DNA of 64,000 nucleotides from Gossypium raimondii (taxonomy: Eukaryota; Streptophyta; Magnoliopsida; Malvales; Malvaceae): contig NC_068577.1 of the NCBI RefSeq assembly GCF_025698545.1, positions 124,001-188,000 of the forward strand, given 5' to 3'. Position 1 is the first letter of the stretch. Every line of letters begins with the position of its first letter. The position numbers and the translations under genes were made by a program. Under the pieces are notes generated by a model, which ran no database searches, was not told where the DNA came from, and worked only from the letters and a program-made list of their open reading frames with translations. Shown here in pieces: positions 11,401 through 24,100 of the stretch.

Positions 11401-12777
11401 TGCCATATTGCCATGCAGTTTTAGTTGCAAAATCAGGGTAAGATAAAGCATGACAAGTAGATGAGAAATTATCCATCTTTGATTTATTTAATTTTATTAG
11501 AAACATAACAATCTTTGAGATTGTGTAAAGCAGATTGCTCTGTATTGGAACTCTATATGATGGTATGCATGAAAAGGTTGGAAGTTAAGGAGCAGGCCTC
11601 TTATAACTTCTATTCTGTTATGACAGGTTCATTTCACTACTTTCAATGTTATTACTATTATTTTTTGGTAAAAAGACCTCCAGTTCCTCTCAATTTTGAA
11701 ATTGAGCAAATTGGTCCCTCAAAAAAATCAAAGCAATTTAATCCTTGTTAATTTCGAAAGTGAGGAACTAAGGACAATCACGATAATGTTTTTCATCAAT
11801 TGTACATGAATTTGATTGGTATAATAACAAATAATGCTCTCAAAGTTTACACATTCTGTTAATTTGGTCCTAGTTTAACAAATTTATCCCGCAACATTTG
11901 TGTAAATGTTGAGGTTGAATTTGTTGAAATTTTCAGAATTAAGGCCAAAATGACAATATATAAACATTGAAAACTAAATTTGTTATTATACCAATCAAAA
12001 TGATGTACAATTGATGGAAGACACTAATGCCGTGATTAATTGTCCTTAGTTGCTTCCTTTTGAAATTGATAGGGATTAAATTGCTCCAGTTTTTTCGAGA
12101 GGGACTAATTTGCTCAATTTTGAAATTGAGAGGGACTGGAGAGGTCTTTTTACCTTAATTTTTTTAAAAAATACTACCATTAAGGTATTATTCACTTATA
12201 CATTTTACATTATGTCAGAATACAAGAGCATACATGATTCATTCCAAACTTCTGACTACTACGCAGCAAATGTTTGTTTACGGGTGTGTATAATTATCTT
12301 AAACAAGCTTCTAAGTGGAAAAGTTGGTATTCTAAACACTTAATCTCACGCAATGGGTTTGATGACATTCCACTCTAATTTTTGCAGGCATTTGAACACC
12401 TTCTACAATGTCAATTGATTAGTTTTATAGACAACAAAGGGCACAATCAATCTGTTGAATTTCGTCCTGTAAAGCTTCTAATTTCATCAGCTGAACTACA
12501 TCAGGGGCTGAAGTCATACCAGCAGTGTCCTGTAAGTTACTATCATCATAATTTCTTTTTGACATGCATAAGCTTTCGAAAACATTTATTACATAAACTG
12601 GATCACATGCACTGTAACCATGCTTAGAGCTGATAGAACTCATTTAGGAGAATCCTTATTATGCATTTTGGCATCTGCCTTAGAATGCATTGAGAATTCA
12701 TCTTCTGTTTCAAAGTCCGTGATCTCGGTGTTTTAATTGCTTTGTAGGCCATCCTTCTCAAATTAATGGATCGATAA
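5485..12777 (+). CDS. ORC4: Origin recognition complex subunit 4, 16 exons
   Basis: Subunit of the six-protein ORC that marks replication origins and loads MCM helicase in the nucleus. Exons read from splice sites: 5485-5606, 5742-5832, 5930-5986, 6560-6607, 8149-8199, 8291-8334, 8414-8477, 8651-8737, 8975-9066, 9156-9237, 10102-10187, 10295-10404, 11534-11626, 12219-12283, 12388-12531, 12748-12777. All junctions are GT-AG and the spliced length is 1266 nt (421 residues), close to the usual plant ORC4 length of about 420. The AAA+ fold is visible: Walker A LLLGPRGSGK about residues 59-68, Walker B IIFVLDEFDFF in exon 7, a sensor-1-like AVVIGVSCRL in exon 8 and the arginine-rich EKRVRSRF in exon 9. 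The C-terminal half (TIGHLVRFLF, FEHLLQCQLISF, FRPVKLLIS, ending LLKLMDR) is the ORC4 winged-helix region. The start is the first ATG, followed by a charged MGREKEKEK segment. No disruption was seen. Confidence 0.95.
11077..11364 (+). mobile_element. Solo LTR (copia-type, short family), copy 1
   Basis: A 288-bp LTR beginning TGTTAGAGTTGTGTGACCC and ending GTTCTATTTTCACA, with a perfect 5-bp target-site duplication TGACA (11072-11076 and 11365-11369). It lies in sense orientation in ORC4 intron 12. No internal retrotransposon sequence is adjacent, so it is a solo LTR left by recombination. Related copies are at 27434-27737 and 47998-48332. The class is inferred from the LTR length and ends. 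Confidence 0.85.
11667..12154. mobile_element. MULE-type MITE with very long inverted repeats
   Basis: A 488-bp near-palindrome in ORC4 intron 13. The left end reads GGTAAAAAGACCTCCAGTTC; the right end reads GGACTGGAGAGGTCTTTTTACC. Arms extend at least 150 bp each (for example 'attggtataataacaaat' near 11815 against its complement near 11980). The flanks TTATTTTTT and TTAATTTTT form a plausible 9-bp duplication with one mismatch, as expected for Mutator-like elements. No transposase. The transcribed intron would form a long hairpin. Confidence 0.75.
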
Positions 12778-14452
12778 AGTATTAAAGTAATACGGTCCAG
12801 AGAAACGTTGGATGCCTGCCCCATATGTATTGCCAAACGAAATCTAGAATGGTCGGTTCCTATGCTGCATTTGCACGGGTCAGTTCCACCTTTTCTTTAT
12901 ATGCCATCTCTGTTAACGACTATTGTAGTGGTTCATGCTTGCTTACCTTTGATAAATGGTTTAAGTGGGTTTGAGTTGGATTTGTGTTAACCAGAGAATG
13001 AATGCACTTGTATTTGTCATCCTAAAATAAGAAATCGTATGGGAATTTCCTTATATCCCAAGATTTAGGCTTTGCTTGGTAAGATAGAGAAAAAGAGATT
13101 TGTAAATGCACCGGTTACATTTCATAATTATTTTTCTACCAAATTATTATTATTTTTACGAAGCAAATCTTTAATGTTCTATTATTTTGTAGGTTCCTCT
13201 AAAATACCTGAAAAACTTGGTCTCAGAATCTGAAACTAGGTAATCTGAAGTGGATACTTGATTCCAATTTCCAATGTAATTTAAAAGGTTGGAAACAACT
13301 TAGAATTTGTTAGGCCCAAAATTGTTTGGGTAGTTGAAGTGTTCAAATCAATGGTTATTGATGGATCGGTTTGGGTTATTCAAAGCAAATAAACTGTTTA
13401 AGAGTATTAAAACCTTATTGGACCCACGTCTTGACCGAGTATCATTTCAACTGATCCAATTGATGGATTTTGTTTGGTCAATACTAATTCAGCTTTGCTT
13501 TGACTGTTTCAAAACTCTATTTGGTAGTCGAAGTCTAGTGCTAAGTTCTACAATAAACTTACGTTAGTTGAGCTGTGTAATGTCAAAGGATTTTTGTTGT
13601 ATCATTTCGAATTCAATTCCTCCACATTCGACATCCTTTAACACGAAAAAAGTTATAGCAAAGTTCTTTTGGAAAGCATATTTTGAGCAATATTATAATT
13701 TTTGCAATAGCAACTATGGTAATTGAAGATATTAATAATTGAGACTTTAGAAACATTAAAAAAAAAGGAAATTAGGGTTTTTACAAAAACAACAATGTTA
13801 ACTTTTAAGACTTCAAACATTAATAATTGGATCAAAGATTTACTTCGCATCCACAAGAATGATATTAAGGTAAGCCATGAATGGGTTAACAATGGAAGCA
13901 AACTCCAAAATGTTGTTTGGTTGATAGTGTTGTGGTGTGCGGTGAAAGGTGTGAAGGACCTTGCAATTATGTTCACTGAGTTGATGATATTATGGTGTTG
14001 TAGTTTGGTTTTCTTGTTTAGGCATTTGTATCAACCTATGCTATATGTTTCAATAAGCATGTTATTGCTGCCCTTCACTTTTCCCAAATGCTCTATTTAC
14101 CTGTGTAAATTTCTGTTTGAGTTTGCGCCTACACTTCACCTAAATACCTTTCCACATATTCTTAGTTTTTTCTCATGAATAACTTCTATTCTTTTAATAT
14201 ATCAAAGTAGTGGGGTAGGTAATTGGGGACGAACTACTATAAATAATTGTGTTAACCTTCTTTTTTTACTCTTTTGAAATATCAATTCACTCTTACTCGG
14301 TATTGTCCGACCTATTTTGTTATTTGTTTATAATTTTTTTCTAAACTATTATAGATAATTTTATGATGATTAATATACATTTTCATTCAATTATTTTATG
14401 AGGTACAAACAAATCTCACTGAATTTATATTAACAAAGAAATTGATTCTGCA
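12778..14452. other. ORC4-PIP5K intergenic part 1, no gene
   Basis: This holds the ORC4 3' UTR and then AT-rich spacer. The longest open frame (13723-14178, 151 codons) has no start context, domain or composition that suggests a protein; it overlaps an equally long antisense frame and is probably chance. Nothing else recognised. Confidence 0.5.
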
Positions 14453-14765
14453 TTTTGGTACTGAAATTTAATTTCACAGTTTAATTTAATACCTAAACTT
14501 TTTCAACCCAATTAGGTACTTAAACTTGGCTTTTTAGTTCAAATTAGTATCTAAACTTAGCTTTATAGTTCAAATTGGTTCAAATAAATCATTTATAATA
14601 AGTAATAATTTGGTCAAAAAGGCCAATTTCAAGCACCAATTTGAACCAAGAAGTCGAGTTCAGTTACTTAATTGGGTTAAAATAAGCTTTAGGTATTAAT
14701 TTAAATCTTAAAACCACGTTCAAGTGTCTAATTGGACAAAAATATCAAGAAATTAAGTACCAAAA
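14453..14765. mobile_element. Inverted-repeat MITE
   Basis: About 313 bp with inverted ends TTTTGGTACTGAAATTTAAT and a right end reading AATTAAGTACCAAAA. Interior segments also pair: 'caacccaattaggtacttaa' against 'ttacttaattgggtt', and 'agttcaaattggttc' against 'accaatttgaacc'. Non-coding. The superfamily is not assigned because no clear target-site duplication was found. Confidence 0.6.
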
Positions 14766-15667
14766 AATATATATTTAAAAGAATACGGGGATTAGTGGCA
14801 CAAAACCAAATAAAAAGACTTGTTTTTCGATTTTGAAGGAAAGAAGAGGAGGAATATATGTATTTTATAAATTTCGGTAGAACTATTTTTTAAAGTAACT
14901 CTAAAAATAATAAAACTTGTTTTTTCTTTTTTCATTTTCATTAGTCCTTCCAAAAGTCAGAGAGATGAAGAAGTCGCCTTTTTAATCACACAAAGGAGAA
15001 AATTACAGTCCCCACTTACCTTCATTAGACAGGTTGGAAATCATAGACAAAGTGTTATCAATTAATGGACATTACTACTATAATAATGGCTCGGTCCGAG
15101 TGTAAGAGAAATCAAACTCATTACAAGACAAGACATTCCACAGATAGTTGTAAGTGGGTGATCGTATTCTCATCTTTATAATCTTGTAATATTTCCAACC
15201 AAATACAAGGATTGTCACACTCAATAATCATCTTCTTGTAGCCATCCCATCTACCCCATAATTCTGCTTGCTTCACTCAGCATATACCCAAGTTTTGTTT
15301 GTAACCTGTCAACCATTCAATAGAAAGTTGGTTGAATTGCAATTGGAACAACAGAAATAAAGACCCATGCATGTTAATTTAGTAGTGACTTTCAATATTT
15401 ATCCTTAAAAAAATGAATGATTCATAAAATTGAATCTTATTTTATGAGGTTGAGAAAAAATGGAGGAAAATTTTTGGTCAATCGTTTTTTTCGCTTCATT
15501 TCATTGAAAAACACTGAAAAATTGAGAGAAAAACATTGTAAGATTCATAGAATTTTGCTCTTTTCACACTTCTCTTCATCATTTTTTTTCTTCTTTTTAG
15601 GATTATTAGTTCTTTTCGTATCATTGAAGAAACCACTATAGTATGACATCTTCATTCAATAGCAACC
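14766..15667. promoter_or_regulatory. PIP5K upstream region
   Basis: About 900 bp of AT-rich sequence before the PIP5K start. It holds pyrimidine-rich tracts near 15560-15600 that fit a 5' leader, and no competing gene. The frame at 15417-15641 has no recognised domain. No specific binding site is claimed. Confidence 0.35.
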
Positions 15668-18600
15668 ATGATGAACATGTTGAACAAGGAGAATAGTACT
15701 GTTTCAAGGGCATGGGAGGCCACTTTGCGCAAAACACATGCAGCAAAGAAACGTGCAAATAGCATTTTTGGTACAATAGCTTTAGCAAATGCAACAGCTA
15801 CTAACACCACCACCACCACCACCACCAATGCTGTTGAAGACAATGATAAAAATTGCACCATCTCTGAGGCAGCATACTTCACAGAGAAAATTCTACCTAA
15901 TGGGGAGTATTATAAAGGTCAATGGTGTGATAATTTCCCTGAAGGTCAAGGCAAATATTATTGGATTGATGGATGCATGTATGTTGGAGAATGGCATAAA
16001 GGCAAAACTATGGGGAGAGGAAGGTTTCGATGGCCATCTGGTGCTACATATGAAGGGGAGTTCAAAAGTGGGTACATGGATGGTACTGGTACATATGTTG
16101 GATCGAATGGGGATACTTATAAAGGACAATGGGTAATGAACTTGAAACATGGTAATGGCATTGAGTATTATGCTAATGGCGATTGGTACGAAGGTGAATG
16201 GCGCCGTGGTTTACGATATGGAATCGGGAAATACCAATGGCATAACAAGAATCATTATGATGGTGAATGGAAGAATGGGGTGATTCATGGTAATGGGTGT
16301 TTTGTATGGATTAATGGCGATCAGTATGATGGATGTTGGGAAGATGGAATGCCGAAAGGTAATGGTACATACCAATTGTCTGATGGGAGTTTTTATGTTG
16401 GATATTGGAGTAAAGAAGAAAATGAACAAAATGGTACATATCATCCGTCAGAATCTTCTTCAAATGATGTTGAATGGGATCCTAAAATTGTGTATAACCA
16501 ATTAGCTGACTGCAAAATTTCCCCTGGTGAAAAGGTACCAATCTTGCCATCACAAAAGAGATTAGCGATATCGTATTCGTCTAACAACGCGGAGAAATCG
16601 AGGAGACCGTCGATTGATGGAAGAGGAAGCTTAGTCTTAGAAAGACCATTTGATAAAATGAATCTATGGGATGAAAATGATAATGATTTCAATAGTTTTG
16701 AAATGAGTAGACAATTGGATTGTGAGTTCTATGGTGTAAATCCTGCAGAATCAAATTATAAGTTCAACCCTGTATTACCATTGAAGGTACCTAAGCCTGG
16801 TAATAGGCAAGGTGAAACAATATCTGTAGGACATAAGAACTATGAACTTATGCTCAACCTGCAATTGGGAATAAGGTAACATTCTTTAAGCTTTGACACT
16901 TGTATGCTATAATGAAAAAAAGAATGGAGTTTTTCTCACATATTATTGTTTATTTGGACGTAGGCATTCAGTAGGAAGACCTGCACCACCTACAAGTCTT
17001 GATCTTAAAGCTTCGGCTTTTGACCCTAAAAAGAAAATTTGGACAAGGTTTCCACCGGAAGGTAGTAAATATACTCCACCACATCAATCTTGTGAATTCA
17101 AATGGAAAGATTATACTCCAGTTGTTTTCAGGTAACATAATTTACGAATATATATTATGTACTTTTCTCATCATGATCACAACTTGCAACATCAACTTTG
17201 CATGAAACATGCAAATTAATAACTTTCAAATAAAACATATAGGTAAAAGTATTACGAAGTTACTTGTATTAAGAGTCTGATCGTATTTTGCTCATTTTAT
17301 TAAAAAAAGGGTAAATTAGTCCCTGTAAGTTAGATAAAAGAGTAAATTGATCCATTTTTACTATTAAAAATTGGCTTAGCTAACATAATAACCAGACAGT
17401 TATATGTGGTATGCCACGCATACTTCATTCTAATATACAAAGGCCAATTTTTAATAATAGAAATGAATGAACAAAATGTATAAAGACTAATTTAACTATT
17501 TTATAAATAGAGTGAACAAAATATAATCTAATACAAGCGCTTCCATAGTACTTTTACCCTACCTAATCTCATTTATTTGTGTAAAGGTCATTGAGGAAAC
17601 TATTCAAGGTGGACCCTGCAGATTACATGCTATCTATTTGTGGAAATGATGCATTAAGGGAACTATCTTCCCCCGGTAAAAGTGGTAGCTTTTTTTACTT
17701 GACTGATGATGACATATACATGATCAAAACCATGAAAAAAGCAGAAGTCAAAGTGAGCTTACTTTGTGTCTTCATACCCTATTTTTAGTTTCAAGGCAAT
17801 GTTTAGGTTTTTGTAATAATAGAAGGATTTTTGTTGTGTAGGTATTTTTAAAGATGCTTGCAGCCTATTATAACCATGTTCGATCCTTTGAAAACAGTTT
17901 AGTCATAAAATATTATGGCTTGCACTGTGTAAAGGTAACCGGTGCCATACAAAAAAAGGTTAGTATATAATATTTTCATGCAGTACTCTAACCAGCCAAA
18001 AGTACGAAGTTTTTGTACTAAGAGTTGAATTGCATTTTACTTTTTTTATTTAAAAAATGAGTAAATTGGTCGTTATTTGTTAAATTAAAGAAGAAATTGG
18101 TCATTTTGTTAAAATTTTTATCCATTTCTACGGTAAAAAACTAGTCCCTACGCATCAGCATGAGGTACACGTGGCACATTATGTGTATTTGTTTGGTTAT
18201 TCTGTCAATTATGCCAGATTCTAATAGTAGAAATGAGTGAATTTTTTAACAGAAATTACCAATTTGCTCTTTGATCTAATGTACAGGGACTAATTTACCC
18301 ATTTTTTGAATAAAAAAGACAAAATACAATTTGATACCTAATACAAATGCCTTCGTAGTTCTTTTACCCTCTAACTATCATCTATGTATATAAAAATCAA
18401 CTCCAAAATTATTAAAAGCGATTGATAATATTCAGGTGCGGTTCGTTATCATGGGGAATCTCTTACGCTCCGAATATACGATTCACACACGCTTTGACTT
18501 GAAAGGATCTTCATTAGGGCGTGTAACAAATAAGCCTGGATCCGAGATCAATAGTACAACTATACTTAAAGATCTTGATTTGAACTTCATATTCAAACTG

Positions 18601-20810
18601 CAGAAAGCTTGGTTTCATAAGTTTTGTTGGTAAAACATAAGTTTTGCTTTTGTGTTTAACATTTAGTAATTAAACATGTTTATGAATTATATAGCAACAC
18701 GATGTCAATGCATCAAATATTTTTTCAAATTTCCTTCAAAATCCTTTGATTTAAACATATTTTCACAGGCAAATAAATAGGGATTGTGAGTTTCTTGAAC
18801 AAGTTAGAACAATGGACTACAGTCTTTTGGTGGGACTTCACTTCAGAGAAATTTCAAGTAATGGAGAGCTAATTCCATGTGAAAAACGTACTTTTATCTC
18901 ATTATCTTTCATCTTATTTATTTATTTTTATTTTATTTGATCTATTTCTAAAGTATTTGAAGCTTAAGTACCTACTTTCTCCACTAGAAACTTTTTTAAG
19001 GTTATTGCCATACAGACTTAAATTTAGTAATTGTTTTCATATTAGAATTTAATTTTTTTTTAAATTGGTCCCTGAATTTGGTAATTGCTTCTAGATAAGG
19101 TTTGAGTTTTCTTTTCCAAGTTAGTCCTTAATATTTCATTAAAAAAGGTTGGACAAAATAAACAAGTTTAGGTCTCAATGTAAAAATAATTGTCAAGTTC
19201 AAGGACTAACTTAGAAGAAATTTATTTTTAGGGTCCAATGTGTGAATAGTTGCTTAGTTTAGGCCTCAATGTGGGAGTAATTGCCATTTTCAGGAACAAA
19301 TAGTGTGTTTGATAATCTGAAAATTTAAGCACTGAAAAATTAATACTACATTTTTAGCACTAAATTTTATAAATGTTAAATTTATATTAGAAATTGTTTG
19401 ATAAATTAGTAAATACAAACACATAATATAATTATGTTGTTTGATAAAAATAAATCTTGATATTTGAAAGATTATTTTTAAAATTTAGTCTTATTAATTT
19501 AATATTTTATATTATTTTGGATAAAATATAAATAAGTTATTTGAATATTTTTTTAAAATATACTTTATTTCAAATTTTAATAAAATAGAATTAACTTAAT
19601 ATTTTCTACATTAAGGGATAAGTAGCTGGTTACCTACTTATTTTAGTAAACATTTTTTGTTGAAAATTTTATATTTAGTAAAATATTAAAATGATTATAA
19701 AACACATAAAAATATTAAATGTGGTGAACTCCCTTGATTGGCCTAGTGGCTAAGGGTTCACCTATAGAACCTGCTCGGGTTCAAACCTTCGTGGGAGCAG
19801 TGGCAAGCCTTTATTTATGTAGCTCCCTTTGAATATAATGTGTGCATGTGTGGTGTGAGTATGTCCCTTCCATGAGTGTGTGAGTTCATGAAATGAAAAT
19901 TTTCAATGATTTATAAAATGCCCTAACTTGGAAAAAAAGAAGAAAAGAATTCAAGTCCTAATATGCGAATGATTGTCAAATTCAAGCCCCAAATAATGCA
20001 CTAAACCAACTTTTTATTTTAATTAACAATTTTTTTTCTTTGTTGTAGGTGATCCTAGGAATGAATCAAGTAGTCTTCATTCTAGATCAACTTCTGATCA
20101 ACTTCTACTAGACCTTGAAAGGTGAAATGACTCTACACATGAATATAGTCTTATATTTTTATTTCAATAATATAATGTACCCCTCAGATAGGAACTCGTA
20201 CAAATTTTTGAGAGTCGGACTCTTAACAAGTTTAATATTGTCCTTGATCGGGGTTTTGTCTCCTTGCTTTATTGAAAATCCTAATGATTCATAAAGTGGG
20301 GGTACCTTCTGACGCCTTAAAGGGTAAAAGCCGTGGCCACTGAAGAGCAAGCTTAAGGTCAGGCTCGAACTTGAGACCTTTAACATATAAAGGATCTTGA
20401 GGGAACCATGGTGTTACTTGAGCTAGCCTTTTCAGCGACCATGGCTTTAGCTTGTTTAGGCATATGGTTATTATATTAAGATTTAGGATTGTGATATTAA
20501 AAACCAAACCAACATTTGTAGGCAAGCTAACATGGTGTTGGGAGCCAACATGCCAGCACGAGTAGAAAGAACTATAAGAAAACCTGAATGTGAGTTACAA
20601 CTTGTAGGAGAACAAACTGGGGAGTATTATAAAGTCATATTGTCCTTCGGCATTATAGACATACTTCAAGATTATGACATTACCAAGAAGCTTGAACATG
20701 CATATAAATCAATTCAATACGATCCTACTTCTATATCAGCCGTGGATCCTAAGCTGTATTCTAAGCGATTTCGAGATTTCATATTCAAAGCTTTTACTGA
20801 AGATACTTAG
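15668..20810 (+). CDS. PIP5K: Phosphatidylinositol-4-phosphate 5-kinase with MORN repeats
   Basis: Makes PtdIns(4,5)P2 from PtdIns4P at the plasma membrane. Exons: 15668-16875, 16964-17131, 17587-17752, 17842-17958, 18436-18629, 18769-18887, 20049-20121, 20522-20810. All junctions are GT-AG; 2334 nt encode 777 residues, normal for plant type-B enzymes. Residues 81-247 hold eight 23-residue MORN repeats (YYKGQW, MYVGEW, TYEGEF, TYKGQW, WYEGEW, HYDGEW, QYDGCW, FYVGYW). The kinase core spans about 400-777: glycine-rich loop [12 protein letters not shown]-binding lysine in MIKTMKK (about K506), [20 protein letters not shown] (633-638), IIDILQDYD (726-734) and the activation loop with the KK pair (737-738) that sets substrate specificity. 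A Thr-rich run near residues 47-53 is encoded by an ACC microsatellite. The linker in exon 7 is short. Overall it looks closest to the PIP5K4/5/6 clade, by recall of family sequence only. AATAAA at 21021 is a candidate poly(A) signal. Confidence 0.95.
17242..17558. mobile_element. MITE in PIP5K intron 2
   Basis: About 317 bp with inverted ends GGTAAAAGTATTACGAAG and a right end reading CTTCCATAGTACTTTTACC. The interior also pairs ('gtattttgctcattttatt' against 'agtgaacaaaatata'; 'attaaaaattggc' against 'ggccaatttttaat'). The same family occurs again in intron 4. Class not assigned; no clean target-site duplication was found. Confidence 0.65.
17996..18369. mobile_element. MITE in PIP5K intron 4, same family as intron 2
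   Basis: About 374 bp. The left end is partly eroded ('aaaagtacgaagttttt'); the right end 'ccttcgtagttcttttacc' is the complement of the intron 2 family's left end. Internal words ('gagtaaattggtc', 'aaatgagtgaa', 'gacaaaatacaatttgat') are shared with the copy at 17242-17558. Confidence 0.65.
19725..19905 (+). mobile_element. tRNA-derived SINE in PIP5K intron 6
   Basis: Contains an RNA polymerase III A box TGGCCTAGTGG (19739-19749) and a B box GGTTCAAACC (19778-19787) at the usual spacing of about 29 bp. The non-tRNA body reads 'tatgtagctccctttgaat' and is followed by a TG-rich tail. This is the standard head of a plant SINE. It is not a functional tRNA gene: no cloverleaf can be drawn around the boxes. 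Confidence 0.75.
20165..20455 (-). mobile_element. tRNA-derived SINE in PIP5K intron 7, antisense
   Basis: On the minus strand an A-box-like GGCTAGCTCAAGTAAC (20413-20428) precedes a B box AAGTTCGAGCC (20362-20372), with a unique body to about 20165. It is distinct in sequence from the intron 6 SINE. The boundaries are approximate because no target-site duplication was identified. Confidence 0.6.
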
Positions 20811-21152
20811 GTCATGTCTCGACTTTACCGAGAGCATTACAAGTTCACAAATAGAAAGATACTAGCTTTTATGTTGTAAAGTGTATCATTATCATTATCA
20901 TGTCATGTAGTGTTGTTCAAATTATTTTACCATAAGAATGTTAATATATGTTGTTGGATCTGGTGCCCTGAGTGTAGTATATTCATTTTATACACTTGTA
21001 TTTTTCAAACAAATTGGTGTAATAAAAAATCCATTAATTACATCAATACTTTTTGTATACCGTCCTCAATGTTTATGCATGCAAAGCAAAATGGAAGCAA
21101 ATATTGACTCATAGATGATCTAATGTTTAACTAACACTAAGTGATATTGCAT

Positions 21153-24100
21153 TGTTGGATCATAATATGGAAAGACAATTTGTATTAATAGATAAACTTA
21201 AACATGTCCTTAGTCTAATCGAAAATAAGCAAACCGATTGAAAAACTAATGCGCCGTCTATCAAGTCTAATTAGTGAGATGTTTTGTGTTGAGCACTGGA
21301 GCAGATGACTCCCATAAGATAGAAACATAGATGTGACTGACTGGACTAACAGTATAGACATGACTCAAGTAGAATAGATCCTAGATCCGTTTATGGATTC
21401 ATTCACTTGTGATGCTCATATTATGACATATCTTAATCCTAAGTGAATGACGAACTATATATGCGTGACTTGTATAAGTTGATATAAGTAAAAGATTGAT
21501 TTCAAATAGATAATTAAAGATTCAGAAGTTGGTGCGTTGGGTATATAACTTCTGCAATATGTAACATCATTCATAATAGTGAATTTCATAGCTCAACTAA
21601 TGGGTAAATGTCATCCTTTCATTGACACTCCATGATAGATGAAAAGTAAACGTGACCACGAGTTGTTTGTCTTTGTTATAAATGACTTACTTACTATTTG
21701 ATAATAATTGAATTTTAATGAATGAAGATGTAATAATTACCATGAGATAAAATAAGATCATACTGGGAGAGCGAATTTAATTATCTCAAATAGATTAATG
21801 ATATCCTATGAGGGTAACACACTTATGACAAAGTTATTAGACGAATGTTGATTAAATAACTTTCGTAATGGTATGTAATTAGTGAGAGCTCAGTCATAAT
21901 ACTATAGTGGAATGATTTTGCGATTAAATAAATTTATAATTAATAAGTGAAAAGCTAAAACTTGATTATAAATTATTTGAGTACTAATTATATATATCCA
22001 ATCGGTTCCTCTACTAGCTCGTAGAAATTAGAAATGAATTGCATGTGAAACCAAATGAACAAAAAAGAATGGAAATGGTGAAGTTAGAGAACTGGGTTGC
22101 ATTCACAAATGAATGCGTTTCCTCACTAAGTATAGAATTGATTTAAGAATTAATTTAAGATATTCAAATTATTATTTAATTATAATTAAATAATTAAAGT
22201 TAGAAAATAGAATTAAATTAATTAGTCACTATGAATTTATTGAGTATGAAAATTAAATATATTTTCTCATATATTCTTTTACGGTTAAGTTGTCATGAAT
22301 TTAATGAAATTAAAATTGATTGATAAAATTATTTAGTTAAAAAATTAATTTAATTAATTAAATAATATTTATTTTGAGAAATAGAAAATAGATATTGAGT
22401 TGAATTAAATTATAAAATACTATGTCAAAAGTAAATGAAATATATATAATTGAACCTAATACATGAGACGCCTAATTTGCCTCACATAACATGTGAATGG
22501 TGGCAACCCTAAGAGAATTTGAGAGGGTGTGCCGCCCCCCTCTTCTAATTAGATTAGGAGACTGTTTTTTAATTAAGTAAATATTATTTAGATCACCCTT
22601 ATTGAACAAAGATTCCTATCACTCCCTATAAACACTGGTAGAGCTATTTACACACATAAGTTTTATATATTGCTATTTTGCACAAAAGTAGTGTGAATTT
22701 ATTTTCTAAGAATAAATTCTATTTTTTGAGAATTGTAATTTCTACCGGTTTCTATTTGAGAGAAGTACTTTCTTACTGAAAGTAATTGAACCTGTAAGAC
22801 CCAATTTCTGCCCAGAGCCCAGTATGACCCAAACAAAACCAAACAAAAAAAAAACCCAAACTAATCAGCAGCCTAAATACAACAGGCCCAAATAGCCCAA
22901 ATACAACTAAACCCTAGCCCAACAAGCCCACAAAACTTAACAAGTTTTCAGCAAAAAAACCCTAGGTGCGCCGCACCTAAGTCTACCCTCTGACATGCTT
23001 GCCGCTACTGTCACCGTAGCCTCCTCCACGCGCACTGTTGTCTGCATGAAAAATAAAGAGCAAGAGGACAACAACAAGAAACAATCGCAAACGACAAAAA
23101 AATAGAAGTTTAAGGATTTTAAAATCGGTTATATAAGTCGAATATGAGCACTGTAATTGATTCTTCCCCCTTTTTTTTTTTACGAATTTCTCCAGAAAAT
23201 AAAAAGAAAAAAAATATTGTATGAAAAGCTATTGAAAAAAAATCAAAAAAACAGAATACATAAATAGAGGTGATTTTTCTTAGATCCGGTCTTTTTTTTG
23301 CTTGTTCTTTCTGTTTGTTTTTGTTTTTGTTTTATCTTCCTTTTTTACATATATTAAATAAGAAATAAAAAGGAACGGAGGCTCACCTGAATCGCCTTGC
23401 GGCTTCGCCGTCGGAGGGCTCTCCTCCGTCGTGGCCGTCAGATCAAAGAGGAGAAGGGAGCCAAGAGTCCTCTTTCGGGCCAAGGAAGTTTGGCTTTCAA
23501 ACGAGATCTAAAAGCGGGGTAAAAAAAAACTTTTTGACTCTCCGCCCCCGTTCACGGCGACCGGTACAATGGCCGATGGCCGGACCCTTGACCGGCGTTT
23601 GGAGGAAGAGGGGTGGGTTGAGAGTGTATTTCGGTTTTTTTCTTTAGAAATGGAAGAGAATGATTTTTTTTTTGGAAAAACTTGGGCTTTTATACCCCCC
23701 TTAAACGACGTTGTTTAGGGTTGGCTTCAGTAGCCTTAAAACGATGCCGTTTTGACCCTTACCCGCGCGCGACCCGACCCGCTCCTAGGGGATCCGTGCG
23801 GTTTCAACATTTGGGCTATTTGTGCGGCGGATCCTTCCATTTTTCGCCCGTTTCCAATTCGGTCCCCTATGAAGTGGCGCATTTTGAGAGTGGGAATAAT
23901 TTCCCTTTCGGCCCTCTCTCCTTCCGCGCGTTTTCAGTTTAATCCTCAGTTCACTTTTTCATTTTTTTTATAATTTTATCTGTTTAATTTCGTCCTAGTT
24001 TTAATTTAGTCCCTAATCCGCTTTATTTTAATCCTTTAATTTGTTATTTATTATTTTATTTAAATTTTTATATTCATTATTTTTTAACAGATTACATTTT

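Noticed and set aside
13723..14178. A 151-codon open frame between ORC4 and PIP5K
   Set aside because: Low-complexity, hydrophobic and AT-biased composition, no domain, and an equally long antisense frame in the same place. Most likely chance.
19739..19787. Possible tRNA gene from A and B boxes
   Set aside because: No acceptor stem or anticodon arm can be formed; the boxes belong to a SINE head.
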